Shown: positions 37,096 through 49,244 of the stretch, piece after piece
Numbering within the stretch: position 1 is the first letter of the stretch
Layout: each line of letters begins with the position of its first letter
NCBI RefSeq assembly: GCF_000182565.1
Contig: NW_015971539.1
Location: forward strand, 307,667 to 371,666
Length of the DNA: 64,000 nucleotides
Origin: Spizellomyces punctatus DAOM BR117
Taxonomy: Eukaryota; Chytridiomycota; Chytridiomycetes; Spizellomycetales; Spizellomycetaceae
Direction of reading: 5' to 3'
Made by a program: the position numbers and the translations under genes
The notes under the pieces: model-generated
What the model saw: the letters and a program-made list of their open reading frames with translations, nothing else
What the model was told of the DNA's origin: nothing
The model's database searches: none

Positions 37096-38840
37096 TGTTT
37101 AAATGTGGTTGTCGGTTGGGTGGGGGAAACCCGGTAACAGCTTGCGACCAGGCGGAATTTTCAAGACACAATGTTGTAGTGTGTCCAAACGAGACGAGTG
37201 GGAGGCGATCCAATGACTGGAAGCAAATGCAGCTTGGTTATGAATTCTGGCGCGGGCAGGTCTCCCGCAGGCCAAACGCCCAACTTTTTTTCAGGCGAAG
37301 GGGGGAGGACGGGGAGTGGAAGGGAGGAAAAAGGTATCCAGTCTTTCCGAGACAAGGGCTCCGAATTTCGGCCGACCACAAGAAGTACTTTTGGCTCGAC
37401 TGGTTTCGAAAAAGTGAATCCACGTGTTCCGAAGCCAATGGAGAGAACCAAGTGATTTCATGACCATTGGATAACCACACGTAATCCATCCTGGTTCCCG
37501 GACTGTCGTAGTAGACGAGTCTTCCACGGCTCCCACGAATGTGGGCGCTGACTAATCACCCACCATTCAGTTACTATGCCGCAGGTCGAACCATCCCCCA
37601 CGCCCTTGTGACAGGTGAAAAAAAGTTCCAACTCTGGAATCTTTTCGGGGTGCAGGAATGGGTGGCATAACCCCTTACAAATTGGCATATTGTTGCACTG
37701 GGAGAAGGATTTCCTTTTGAGAGTAACCCTTGAATGACCTGGATATATTCGTGCCGTTTTTGCCTGTTGTCTAGAGAATATCCCTTGTGTACGAACTGTC
37801 CACGTCGTGGGTCGTGTTCGTGATCGTTTGTTGACGACGCGACGGGCCCCACAGCCCTTTCAAGGGAATTTTTTGCAAAATTCGAAACGATTGCTTGGTA
37901 GAGACATGAATGGGGATCTCTAGCCAGCTGAGCACCATCACCGATCAGCTGAGCCAATATCGCTGCTTACCCGAAAAATGTTTACCCCACGTGACATGCG
38001 CTCATAGCTGAACGCCTCACTCTTGCGGCTGGAAGCATTGGATACTGGCTGTTGAATGCTTGAGTCAGCTCCGATCCACGGACCAGACAATTCAAGGTGT
38101 GGAAATTCTGTGGAAACTTTTGAGACAATGAATGGGTAACATTTTCTGAACAATGGGGCGAATGGGCGCAGTTCAACCCCAAAATGTCGGTGGCTCCAAG
38201 GTCGGACCCTTGGAAGGTCGCACGGGAGAATCCACCACAGATAGATGGGAGATAGGAAGAAGCACAATGCGTTCTGCAGGTTTTTTTTTTTATTGTATTT
38301 TAGGGTTGTAGACATGCAATTAGGTTGCGATCATTACCCTGAAACAGTGTGAGATTTCTAGTCAAAATCAAGAAACGCATCTCCGCGGACCTTCCCGGAG
38401 ACTATTAGCCGGGTCGAACTCGTCAAATTACATGATTTCGTAGATTGTCTGCTCCGTGGGTGAAACTCCTTTGTTGATTACTTGGCGGTTGCATGAGCTC
38501 TCCCTTGAAAAGTGTTCATGTCGCATGGGTGAATTTAAAAAAATTATGCAAGTTGCACAAATCAACTTTGTAAATGTTACTGAACGGACTCCCCGGAATC
38601 TGGCATACGACTACAACTCTCCCCATGCAGGCGAAAGACACTGGAAATATCTTGTGGCTTGGGTGTGCGAAGGCTTGTACACGTCATACCGCGTATTAGA
38701 TAAGCCCGGACCTTATGACGTCACATTGAGGTTGCCAATGGCCCTTGTATTTAAGATTTCTCCTCCTACTAGAGTCCTTTCGTTTTTGAACGTCCAGCTT
38801 GCAAAAAAGTTTACAAGTTTTAAAGTAATAGTTTGACAAT
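37096..38840. other. Divergent promoter region velvet / CsbD-protein
   Basis: 1.75 kb between divergently transcribed genes. A minus-strand pair of open stretches (37,570-38,315) could be a spliced gene but has no recognisable family (see findings). A T-run lies near 38,281. A perfect CRE near the plus-strand gene is listed separately. Confidence 0.5.
38716..38723. promoter_or_regulatory. CRE/ATF site TGACGTCA
   Basis: A perfect palindromic bZIP site 118 bp upstream of the CsbD-protein ATG, a typical distance for a stress-activated fungal promoter. The function is inferred. Confidence 0.45.
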
Positions 38841-40142
38841 ATGCCTTCTCAAACCAAGGAGAGTTCTGCGGAGCCTACGTATGAGTATCACGGTGGTGCC
38901 CCTCCACCAAAAGCAACAGACAAGATTGTCCAACCTGCCCAAGAAGAAGCGGAGGTGAAAGGTATGACCCTTTCATTACTGTAGCCATTAACTGCGAAAG
39001 TAGGAAACTCACATGTAACATCCATAACGGATTTAGATGCCATCATCCACGAAACTGTTGCTGAAGTGGAACGCGAAGAGATCCAGCCTGTCGTTGAAAG
39101 AGAGCGGATTCAGACAGAAATTCAGCAGGTCGTGCAACCTGTTTTGGATGTTGTGACCGAGGCACCTACAGTGGAGAAGGTCGAGTTGCAGGAGGAGAAA
39201 CACAGATATCGCGAGAAAGTCAAGTATGTATCCATTCTCGTGGGGCGTCCGAGATAAAGTACGGAATTGACATAATTTGACGCATGATGCAGAGAGGCCG
39301 ACCTAGAGCGATACCAGGAACAAGCCGATGCATTCAAGGACGAGATTCATGAAAGTGCTGTTATCCACGAAAAGGTTCGTTTTTGGACTATTTTTTTTTT
39401 TTACTTTTGGAGCCAACCCGCTGATTTAAATATCAAACGACCACTTAGGTTTATAAAGAGCCTATCATCCACGAAACAGTCAAGACAAAGATAATCACAG
39501 AAGTGCAACCCGTCATTGAGCGAGTTATCCATAAAACTCATGTCGTGGAAGAGTACGTATATTGAGCATGTTACAGGACACAAATTACCGTAATTAACCT
39601 TTATTTTTTTCCATTAGAACCAAACCAATTAAGGAGACTTTTATTAAAGCACCTGTTGTCCATGACCAGGAGATTGCTCCTCCTATATCCATGGAAGAGT
39701 TTGAGACGCTCAGCAAGTCACCTGAAAAGACTCCGACAAAGAGAAAGGTATGTCGACCAATAGATTGTACTTATCATAAATCGTGCTGACACAAGGTGGG
39801 CATGTTAAGTCAAGGGCCTCACTTAGCCCTTCCCCACTTGATGGCGACGGGCCCATGACGCGATTGAAACGAAAAAAGTTGGCTGAGGCAACAGAAAGTG
39901 AAACCGGGCCAGCCGAAGTGACAGAGCTTGTGGATGATGGTTATGTCGAGGTCGACCAGCCGTCTCTAAAGCCCTCCACCATCCACGGTACGGTAGAAAA
40001 AATTGTGGGAGCTGTTGAGGCTGGTGTTGGCGAATTGATTGGAAATGATGGGTTGGTAGCTAAAGGCCAAGCAAGAAAGGTCGAAGGGGAGTTGGAAATT
40101 GAGGCTGCACAGGCAGCCAAGAAGCGGAAAGTGGATGTTTGA
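38841..40142 (+). CDS. IHETV-repeat protein with C-terminal CsbD-like domain
   Basis: Six exons (38841-38961, 39037-39223, 39293-39374, 39449-39552, 39618-39747, 39810-40142) close in phase to 318 residues. The first two thirds are hydrophilic repeats around IIHETV, PVVERERIQTEIQQVV, SAVIHEKV, IIHETVKTKIITEVQ and APVVHDQEI. This pattern is known from abundant fungal stress or allergen-type proteins that have no defined activity. The C-terminus HGTVEKIVGAVEAGVGELIG then NDGLVAKGQARKVEGE matches CsbD-like domains (KGxxKExxGxxxGNxxLxxEGxxxxxxG), which in bacteria mark stress-induced small proteins. KRK and KKRK motifs suggest nuclear entry. No enzyme motif. A CRE lies upstream. The last-exon start uses AG at 39809; the nearer AG at 39795 would hit a stop. 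Confidence 0.75.
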
Positions 40143-40174
40143 AAACTTTTGATAATTGATGACGGTGTAAATAT

Positions 40175-40289
40175 GTGCGAAATATGATTTTTTTGGAATA
40201 GCAAACGTTCTTTGCAACGCTCACCCGAAACAAGACCTCTATATCTCGCATATCTACAATATTGGGTATCTACACAACAAACAGGGTTT
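40175..40289 (+). repeat. Direct repeat copy 1 (about 115 bp)
   Basis: Begins GTGCGAAATATG and ends CAACAAACAGGGTTT. It is almost identical to 40421-40536. It starts inside the probable 3' UTR of the CsbD-protein gene. Confidence 0.95.
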
Positions 40290-40360
40290 GGGGGGACCTG
40301 ATTGTAAATGATTGTAGTTATATTTGGTTGTCAATTAGGAGTATAAGTCAATATTTGCAA

Positions 40361-40378
40361 CCAGGTCTGCAGACCTGG
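40361..40378. repeat. 18-bp perfect palindrome
   Basis: CCAGGTCTGCAGACCTGG equals its own reverse complement. It sits between the two direct-repeat copies. Confidence 0.95.
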
Positions 40379-40420
40379 GTCCGCGACTCACTGGGAACTC
40401 GTCGGATTGATTTGGAGTAA

Positions 40421-40536
40421 GTGCGAAATATGGTTTTTTTTGGAATAGCAAACGTTCTTTGCAACGCTCACCCGAAACAAGACCTCTATATCTCGCATAT
40501 CTACAATATTGGGTATCTACACAACAAACAGGGTTT
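40421..40536 (+). repeat. Direct repeat copy 2 (about 116 bp)
   Basis: Near-identical to copy 1, differing in the T-run (one base substitution and one extra T). The starts are 246 bp apart. It ends about 150 bp before the DIS3L2 stop. Confidence 0.95.
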
Positions 40537-40689
40537 CGCCAATAAAGCCACAAAATATGAGCACGCAAACCACAACGCCTTCCAGATTTTCAAAATCATG
40601 TTCCCCCATCTTCACACACTACGCACAGAAAAATATTAACTTCATACAAGAAAGAAAATCTTTGGTCTATAGGAGAATACAGCGGCCAA

Positions 40690-43600
40690 TCATTCTGCAT
40701 CGTCCACAATACCAGGACAAGATACATCGATTTGAACTCCCACAGCATCCTCACCAATATCGTCCATGAAGGCAACCTTTCCAGGCTTCACAGCGAATAC
40801 ACGGATTTCAGGAGGGCTTTTGGTCAAATCAGGCACAATTCGCACCCACACACGATCAAATATGCGCACAGTTTGCGTGTCCACGGTTGCGGGATCAAAT
40901 GTGCGGCGTTTGGGTTTGGTGGCTTTAGCGTCACCGGCGGGGGTGGACGGTGTTTGATGCAAAGACGACGAATTATCACGAAGAGATACGGAGTCGTTCG
41001 ACGATATGCATGGGGTAATATTGGGATGACTTTCAGGGTTGGCGGATTCACCTTCAGGCTTGCCATTCGACGATGCGTCGCTCCCACTGCAAATGATATC
41101 TACTGCATCTTCTGCGTCTCCAATGTTCAAGTTCTCCAAGCTACCAATAACAGCGGCCATTCCATTACTATCCTTCTTCCAATAGATTCGAAGTTTGCCA
41201 ACTTCCCCTTTGACCTCTTCACACCCAACAACCTCGCCCAACTCGATTGAATCCTCAAGCCAAATTCGCTTTTCGAGTCCGTACTTGGGAACCAAGACGT
41301 CAAAACCTCTGGTCCCCACATTGTACACAATAGCCTCTGCAAAAATTCCGTCTTTCGCCGATGTTTGATTGCTTTGCGTTCCGTTGACGGCCCCCTTTTC
41401 ACACAATCGCTTCAAATATGCACACAAGAAAAGCTTTTGACTAGCTTCTTGTGCGTCTTTACTTGCGTCTTTCCGATCGTTACATTGCTTGGCAACTAGA
41501 GTTACTTCTTTCGTATTGTAAATGTCGTACTCGACGTTGTCAATGGCAGCTTCCAGCATGCGATGGACCATAACATCACAATAACGACGAATGGGCGAGG
41601 TGAAATGAGTATAGAGCGGAACGTTCAGCGCATAGTGATGCCACTTTGTAATGTCAATGGCCCCAGTACAGAAATATTTCGCTCGCTGCATTGGTTTGAT
41701 GCACAGTTGCTGCAACACAGAGCGCTGAAATGCATGCGGTATCGATTCAAACGAGGTTTGCAGGGACGCAGAGGTGGAAGAATCGATGGTATATCCCAAT
41801 TTGGCCGCAAAAGCTACAAATTCATCCATACTCCTCTTCAGAGGGTTTCGATGATTGCGTAGCAAGGCCGAATTAGAGAATCGGCTACTGATCTTTTGCG
41901 CAACAGCCATGTTCGCCAACAGCATGAACTCTTCGATCAGCTTGTTGCTGTCTTTGATCTCGTATACTCCCGTACTCACGGGGTTCCCATAATCATCAAT
42001 GGCAAACCATAACTTTACATTTTGAATGGACAACGCGCCATTTTCAAACCTGCGTCGCCTCATCATCTTGCTGAATTCGTATAGTCGCAGGACATCTCCT
42101 TTTATATCTTCGATAGTCGTGTTTCCACTAATTTCAACTTGAGGCAGTCCCTCCCAGTCCTTCCCGTCAATGAGCCTCTGAGCATGATCATAGCTTAACT
42201 TGGCGCAAGACTTGATAATAGTTCGTCCAAACCAAGGAGTTCCAATCACCATCGCAGAGGAATTCATCTTCCAAATCACCGAAAAGGCCAGGCGTTCTAC
42301 TCCAGGGTTCAAACTGCACAGTTCCTCACAAAGGAGCCTGGGTAACATAGGGATCGCCTTCTGGACAAGATAGACGGTTGTAGCACGATGTCGTGCTTCC
42401 TTGTCCAACGCGGTTCCTGGGCGTACAAAATGCGTAACATCAGCAATATGCACGCCGACTTCAAATGTTCCATCTCCTAATGGTTTGACGGAAACAGCAT
42501 CGTCCAGATCCCGAGCAGTTTGCGGATCAATTGAAAAAATGCGCTCTGAGCGCAGATCCCGACGTTTTCTGTACTCCTCCTGTGGGATACTCCAAGGAAC
42601 TGGTGGTAGGCAAGCTAATACTTCATCGGAGAACGCATCCCACGTAACTCCTGCGTCCACGAGGAGAGCATCAGTCTCTATTGAGATCTCGCCCATTTGT
42701 CCAAGTGTGCCCGTGACCACACCAAAAGGATGCTGTGAACTGGCGGGCCATCTAAGTACAGCCGCTTTGAAGAGAATGTTTTGATAAGCCACCGGGTCTT
42801 GAAGAAAATCTTTTGGCGCATGCTCAATTGGAATCGCCAGCAACGCAACGCGCTTATCGCTCTGTAAATTGGTCACATAAATTGTCAGTTGCATGCATGC
42901 ATTCACAGACGCACAAAGCATACTCACGGGCTTGAACCAGACAATCTTTGGAGGTCGATCACGGTTAGCATGTCTATCTCGCATCTGAGAAATAGGAGAA
43001 TCGAATTGGAGGGTCCCAGCAAACGACCGATCCTGACGACGTTCCGAAATGTAAACGACCTTTCCGTACACGCGATTCTCTACATCTTAAATTCAGGAAG
43101 GTTAAAACGAAGGTTAAAACGTTGAGGTAAAACCCTTCAAAAGAGCGCGCAAAGATACTTTACCAATATCTTCTTCATCCTCAGGAGCTAGTTCTTCCTC
43201 GCTACTATAACCCTCCGCGACGACATCACACTTGGCCTGGCGTTCCTGGTTACTCTTCCTCCTCTGTTCTCGTCGATTCCTCTCCCCATTTACTTCCTTT
43301 TGAAGATCTTGACCTTCCAGAAGCATGACGACTACTACATCTCCTTCAAACGCGCGATTCCGATTCTTCATTCCACAAATGTATATATCTTGTTCATCGT
43401 CGTTGACACTCACATACGAGTCAAAACGGTTGCGTTTGTTGATACGCAAAGAACCCAGCTTTAACGTCCCGTCCTTCAATCCTTCAGCCACTTGTGTACT
43501 CGTAATGTACCTAGAAAGTCACTAAGAGTTAAAAAGATTTATATTGTTGTTGTATAAAATGGAACTATCACGCACTCTTCGTAGATATTCCGTCTCGCGG

Positions 43601-45260
43601 ACACATGGGGGGATGCTCGGGGGCTTCCATACGACTCTCGAACAGCACTAGATCGAGGAGAGGCGGATGCGGATGCGGGAGTATCTTGCTGGCGCCAAGA
43701 TAAAGGTCCTTCTGGTGTGTTGGCCTGCGACTTTTCTCCAAACGATTTCTTCCCACGTTCTTTCTTCCGTGACAATGGGATACCGGTGTCAGGATTCCCC
43801 TCATTCTCGAAAACAGTGCGACCTTGACGATCAGAACTAGTTTGTTGATCATTCTTTCTGGGCGTTTCGTTCCGAGCTGATGCTCCCCGTCGGCGCACAC
43901 CGTCGTCGGCGCCGCTCCTATTGATATGCTCATGGCTTTTGGCTTGACGTATAGACGGCGATGGTTGGATTCCTGCTCGATTGCCTTTTGGTGTTTCCGG
44001 TGCTAACCCGTAGGCCAATGCTTTACCCATATCAGTTCTCCCACCAGATAGAGTTTTTTCTTTTCTCGAACCATCCCCCGCTGTGAATGGCCGGCCGTGG
44101 GATTTCATATTTCCATTATTACTGGCCGCCTCATTACGAGAACCTTCGTGGCGAATAATTTGATGAGACTTTGCTTTGCGAATGGGTCGCTTGCTGGGAG
44201 TAGGACCACTCAATGCGGTCAAGTCTGCATAGTCAATTACTTCTTCTTCCTCGTCCTTTCTGCCAGGTGTCCGGATGCATGCATCGTGCGCTGGGTTGTT
44301 GGGCACATCCTTGAGTTTCCTTGAAGAAGTAGGTGGACCCGCGTTGGTGAGCGTCGACGGAGGAGCGGGTGTACCATCGCTGTAACTGACATCTGGATTG
44401 CCAGGACTCCGAGGAGAGGTGGAACAGGATCTGGTAACAAGAAGCTTTCCACCTGAAGCAAGGGTACGGCTTTCGATCACCAAAATAGGTGTTTCTTGAT
44501 CATCCAAATGTTGTGCCTGCTTTTGCTTGTTCTTTTTTCGATTGCGTGACTTTTTCTGCCCTATACCCTCTACACCTTTGACATCTGAAGGAGGTACAGA
44601 GGGCTTGCTCTCAGTAAAGGGGTTTTCGCTTTGGAGAGCACCGTCTCCTTCCAGCACTTCCACGTCCAACGCATCTCTGGAGCCAGTCGATTTCCGTTGA
44701 TGTCGCTTTCTTCTTGATTTCTTGGGATCAGACGCACCTTGTCCGGTCGTTCCATTTTCACCCACATTGCTGGTCTCCAGCTCTGCCTGAATAGGAGGAG
44801 AATGCCCTTGCGAATCTCTTCTTTGAGCATTCTTCTTGTTCTTGGTGTTTTGACGTGTTGTCGTGTTAGATGATGATTGGATCTTTGATGACTGATGTAC
44901 CGGAGACTTTTCAGATGTTCCAGAGGCATGTCCATCCGTCATTTGCAATCCAGATCCTTCGTTCGTACCGTGGCTGCCTCGTCTTGCGCTGCTTCCACTA
45001 TGTTGCCTGCTGTGCTTAATTGGCGAAACAGGGCCAGTTTCTTCGCTATATGCCTCATTTGCGTGGTCTTTGAGAGATGCCTTAGCGAGCTTGTGGTGAG
45101 GAGGAGGTATGTAACTATACGAGCTTCGTTCTGGATCGTAGCCACTCTTTCCACCTCGTCGACTTCCCTTGCCACCTCGACCGGGGTGAGAGTCTCTCCT
45201 CGGGAAAGTATCACTGGATGGCATCTCTGCGCTAGGCGGAATATACGACGCGGAACTCAT
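40690..45260 (-). CDS. DIS3L2: DIS3L2-type 3'-5' exoribonuclease (RNB domain)
   Basis: Exons 43576-45260, 43164-43510, 42928-43085 and 40690-42861 join in phase to 1453 residues. The first 560 residues are disordered, rich in Ser/Arg/Lys/Pro, as in fungal SSD1/DIS3L2 proteins. Cold-shock-type segments follow (GSLRINKRNRFDSYVSVN; RAFEGDVVVVMLL; GKVVYISERRQDRSFAGTLQ). The RNB domain has FSIDPQTARDLDDAVSV with all metal-binding aspartates, VGVHIADVTHFV, PMLPRLLCEELCSLNPGVER, and HYALNVPLYTHFTSPIRRYCD. The intact Asp cluster separates it from yeast SSD1, in which catalysis is lost. No PIN domain, so not DIS3/Rrp44. DIS3L2 degrades oligouridylated RNAs in the cytoplasm; that is inferred from the family. 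A short S1-like region follows and then a disordered tail. Confidence 0.9.
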
Positions 45261-45808
45261 TGTCGTTTGATACTGAGAAACAAGCTTTTCCGACTAAGAA
45301 TGCGGAAAAACTTGAGTTGGACGGAATGGACGTATGGGTAGATGGAAAGACCTTGGTACATACCCTTATGCAAACCAGCTCGATGCTCCGCAGAGATTCC
45401 CACTCGTTGACCTCTCCGTATCCAAAACCTTGATTCCCTGATACCAGATGCTTTGGAAGCTGCCGACTCAAGATTAAAAAAGGGAACTGCTAAAACTCGG
45501 CCACAAGTGTCAAAGCCAAGGCACTTTCAAGTGCGCCCAATTTGGTTTAATGACGTTCACGTGATATACGCGCTACGTAAAAGACGGACTGTTCCTGTCC
45601 TGGAAGGAGTGTGACGTTTTGATGGTTTATGGGCTGGACGACTTGCAACGTCCAAGGGAGGTAGCGGGTTTTACAAATGGGTCCTTAGCGTGACGTTAAG
45701 CTCTACCTGTTTTATGCGAATAAAACCTGACTTTGAACTTGCTGGCCCTGCTTTTGTATCATTCGTTGAGCTTGCCTCGTCCTGCTGCAACTGGCTTGAG
45801 TGACCACA
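45261..45808. promoter_or_regulatory. Divergent promoter DIS3L2 / GH31
   Basis: 548 bp shared by two divergent genes. A TCACGTGA E-box lies at 45557-45564, roughly midway, and could serve both. No further gene. Confidence 0.4.
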
Positions 45809-48800
45809 ATGTGTCCGCCTACAGGAAAAAGCCTCAAAGAGCGCTTCAAATCGGGATATATTGTTGAACATGTTCACAGAGAGGAAACTTATATCACCGC
45901 TGACTTGACAGTCACTGGTCAGACCCGTCTTTCTCACCTCGGTCACGACGTGGCCGAGCTCGCCCTCAAAGTGACGTTTGAAACACCCTCTCGCCTGCAT
46001 ATTGTCATTGGTGACCGCCAAAACCGACGATGGAGGGTACCAGAGTCCATTTTTGAGCGGCCCAGTCCTGATAGAGATCTCAAGGTTGATGATCTGGCCT
46101 ACAGTGTGGATGTGTTGACGGACAAACCAGGTGAAAATGGCCTTATCCCTGACACGATTTTATCGGTTACTCGTAATGAGGATGGCGCACCCGTCTTTCG
46201 CGCGAGTTTGAGTCAGATGGTGTTCAAGGATCAGTATATTGAACTGGTTAATACTGGGATTGCTCCGAAAAATGCGAATATTTATGGGCTTGGAGAGAAC
46301 GTTTCAGCATTGCGAAAGGACCCTGATGGGAGTATATGGACTATATTTGCCAGAGGTATGCGGTTGGCGCTTGGGGCTTTTTCAAGTACCTCGTCTCAAA
46401 ACATTTGCAAGATGCGCCAAGTCCACCAAATGAAAATCTTTACGGCTGTCGTAAGTGTGTCGCATGATGGCATGGTTGATTACTTTCATTGCTTCACTCT
46501 TGGTTCGTTTAGATCCTGTGTACATGGAACTTCGCGATGGCAAAGCTCACGGTGTGGTAAGAAGCCTCGCTCTCCAATCCATTCCGTCATGAACATTTGT
46601 TGACATTGACCCGGTGCTATAGTTTCTTCTTAACAGTAACGGAATGGACATTGAGCTGCATCCAGGAACTCTCATCTACAAGATCATTGGGGGGATTCTC
46701 GAGTTCTATGTCCTGCTCGGACCAACGCCTTTGGATGTCTGCCGCCAATATACAGATGTTGTTGGACTGCCAGCCCCTATCCCTTACTGGTCCTTGGGAT
46801 TTCATCAATGTCGATGGGGATACTATACATTGGATGAAGTCAAGAAGGTCGTTAGGAATTTTAAAAAGGCAAAGATTCCGTTGGACTGTATGTGGTTTGA
46901 TATTGAGTACGTACTGTTTCTGGTGTCTGGGTAACATCATCTCCATTGCCGGCTGACCGGGGCTTTGTATGGAACTGTGTAGCTACATGGAAGAATTTAA
47001 GGATTTCACGTACGACCCCATCCGTTATCCAGCAGCAGAACTTCAAGCGTTCATAGACAAACTTCACGAAAGAAACCAGCACGCCATCATGATTGTCGAC
47101 CCAGGCGTCAAAGTCGAAACAAATTACCCGTCCTTTGAACAAGGTCTTCAACTCGACATTTACATGAAAAACCGCAAGAGAGCCAACTTTATGGGGAAAG
47201 TATGGCCAGGACGGGTTCACTTTCCAGACTTTTTTCATCCAAAAGCTTATGAATACTGGGATCGGTGCTTGAGGGAATGGTACGAAATCTCGCATTTAGA
47301 CGGTGTTTGGCTGGACATGAACGAGCTGGCCAATTTCTGCAAAGGCGAATGCAAGGACGATCCCAGAACACCGAATAAGGCGGTGAACCTGGATGAATTG
47401 ATCCAACCGGATCTTTCTGGGCCGGCTTTGCATATTCATCCTTTGGAACCCGACGAGGAGGTACAGAGTGATGCCGGGTCAAATTGTTCTACAGCGACAG
47501 AGGTTGAATCTGTATTTGATGACTTGGAATTTGACGCTGGGGAGGATATAGGAGAAGTTGGAGAGGTACCGGTGGAAGAGTTGCAAGAAGTGCAGACATA
47601 TTCCTTAAAAGATCTTCTCGAGTCAAATATAACAAATGCCGAGTCTGGAGGGGGCAAGGAGGGAGCTGTCGGGTTTTCAATTACTGGGACTCAACAAAAG
47701 GAATCTACTGCGACACCAGAATCAACTCCTGAAATCATCTCCAGTTGGGAAGGTTTGCCTCGACCCTGCACGCCCGAACCGCCCAACGTTCCACCCCTCT
47801 CCCAGAGCCTACCCTCTCAGCCTCTCTACTCCCCCGACCGACGTCGTTCCCTCCCTCAGCGTCGTTGCTCCGCCTTCCACCACAACTGCTACACACACAG
47901 GGAATCCCACCAGTTACACCATCACACTCACCACTGTACACTCGAATACCCGCCGTACCGTATCAACAATGCAGGGGAGCGAGAAGATCTCCACACAAAC
48001 ACAACATCGATGGACTCTGTGCATTATGGCGATGTTTTGGAGTACGATGTACATAATTTGTATGGACACATGGAGTCCATTGCAACATACAAGGCTTTGA
48101 CGGTTATAGAAGGTGGAAAAAGGCCTTTTGTGCTATGTCGGAGTACGTTTGCCGGAAGTGGACGGTGGACTACCCATTGGTTGGGTGATAACTGTGAGTC
48201 TTTAGCATACGTGCAGCATGGGATGCTTGACTATTACTGATTTGATCATGTTCAAAAGTCTCAACCTTTGAATCTCTCGCCTATTCCATCCCTGGCTGCA
48301 TCAATTTTCAGCTCTTTGGCATCCACATGGTCGGTCCGGACATTGGAGGGTTCAACGGAGAACCAAGTGAAGAACTCCTGACTCGCTGGATGCAAATGTC
48401 TGCTTTCTACCCTTTCAGCCGGAACCACAACGTTCGGGGCGCCAAACCCCAAGAACCGTTCGTTACACCCCAAGTTACGCATGCATCTCGCATTGCGCTG
48501 CACACGCGGTACAAGCTTTTACCGTACTGGTACACGCTTTTCCACGAAGGCTGGACAAGGGGAACACCCGTTCTCCGTCCGTTGTGCTGGGAGTTTCCTA
48601 TGGATCCCAAAACCTGGGACATGGACACGCAATTTATGATCGGTCCTTCCATTTTGGTTGCACCTATATTGCGACAAGGTCAAGAGAGGATCGTACCTTA
48701 CCTTCCCAAATCCAACTGGTACAATTTGTATCATTACAAGGAGATCCCCTCGGCGATGCCGTTCATGTCGGCGCCGCTCACGGAGCCTACCCCCGCGTTC

Positions 48801-49244
48801 ATACGAGGGGGATATGTCGTGCCTACCCATCATACACCCAGCTTGACTGTACATGACAGTCGGGAGTCGGGGTACGACCTCCTTGTTGCACTGGATGACT
48901 CGCAGAATGCCGGGGGAACATTGTACATTGATGACGGCATATCCTTGAAAACAACTCCTACAAAGTCATCGTATGAAATATCCTTTACGGCAACCGCATC
49001 TTCTGTTCGGTCCTCTGGTGCAAAGGTTGCAGAAGACGTTGAATGGGCCATCCCGGATTCGTATATAGTTCATGAGATTGTGGTGATGGGAGTGCGGACA
49101 GAGGATGAGAATACGGATAAGCCGTTTCGCGTTACAGTGAATGGAGATGCCAGACAGTCGACTTTGGATATAGGGGTGTTGAAAATGGATGTGGGCGTCC
49201 ATGTTTCTGAGGCCTTTGAGGTGGTTTGGGGCTGGGGGGACTGA
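45809..49244 (+). CDS. GH31 alpha-glucosidase-type glycoside hydrolase
   Basis: Exons 45809-46355, 46513-46556, 46623-46906, 46983-48193 and 48259-49244 close in phase to 1023 residues. Family GH31 retaining hydrolase. N-domain ANIYGLGENVSALR; barrel start PIPYWSLGFHQCRWGYY; PLDCMWFDIDYMEEFKDFTY; nucleophile in DGVWLDMNELANFCKGEC; DVHNLYGHMESIATYKAL; acid/base in WTTHWLGDN; MVGPDIGGFNGEPSEELLTR; WMQMSAFYPFSRNHN; RYKLLPYWYTLFHEG. The segment after the nucleophile holds an insert of about 190 residues, acidic then Pro/His-rich, before PPYRINNAGERE. No signal peptide is evident at MCPPTGKSLKERF, so it may act inside the cell (glycogen or oligosaccharide alpha-glucosidase) or be exported unconventionally. 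Substrate is not determined by sequence. Confidence 0.92.

Noticed and set aside
40690-45260. SSD1 rather than DIS3L2
   Set aside because: SSD1 has lost catalytic aspartates; here DPQTARDLDDA is complete.
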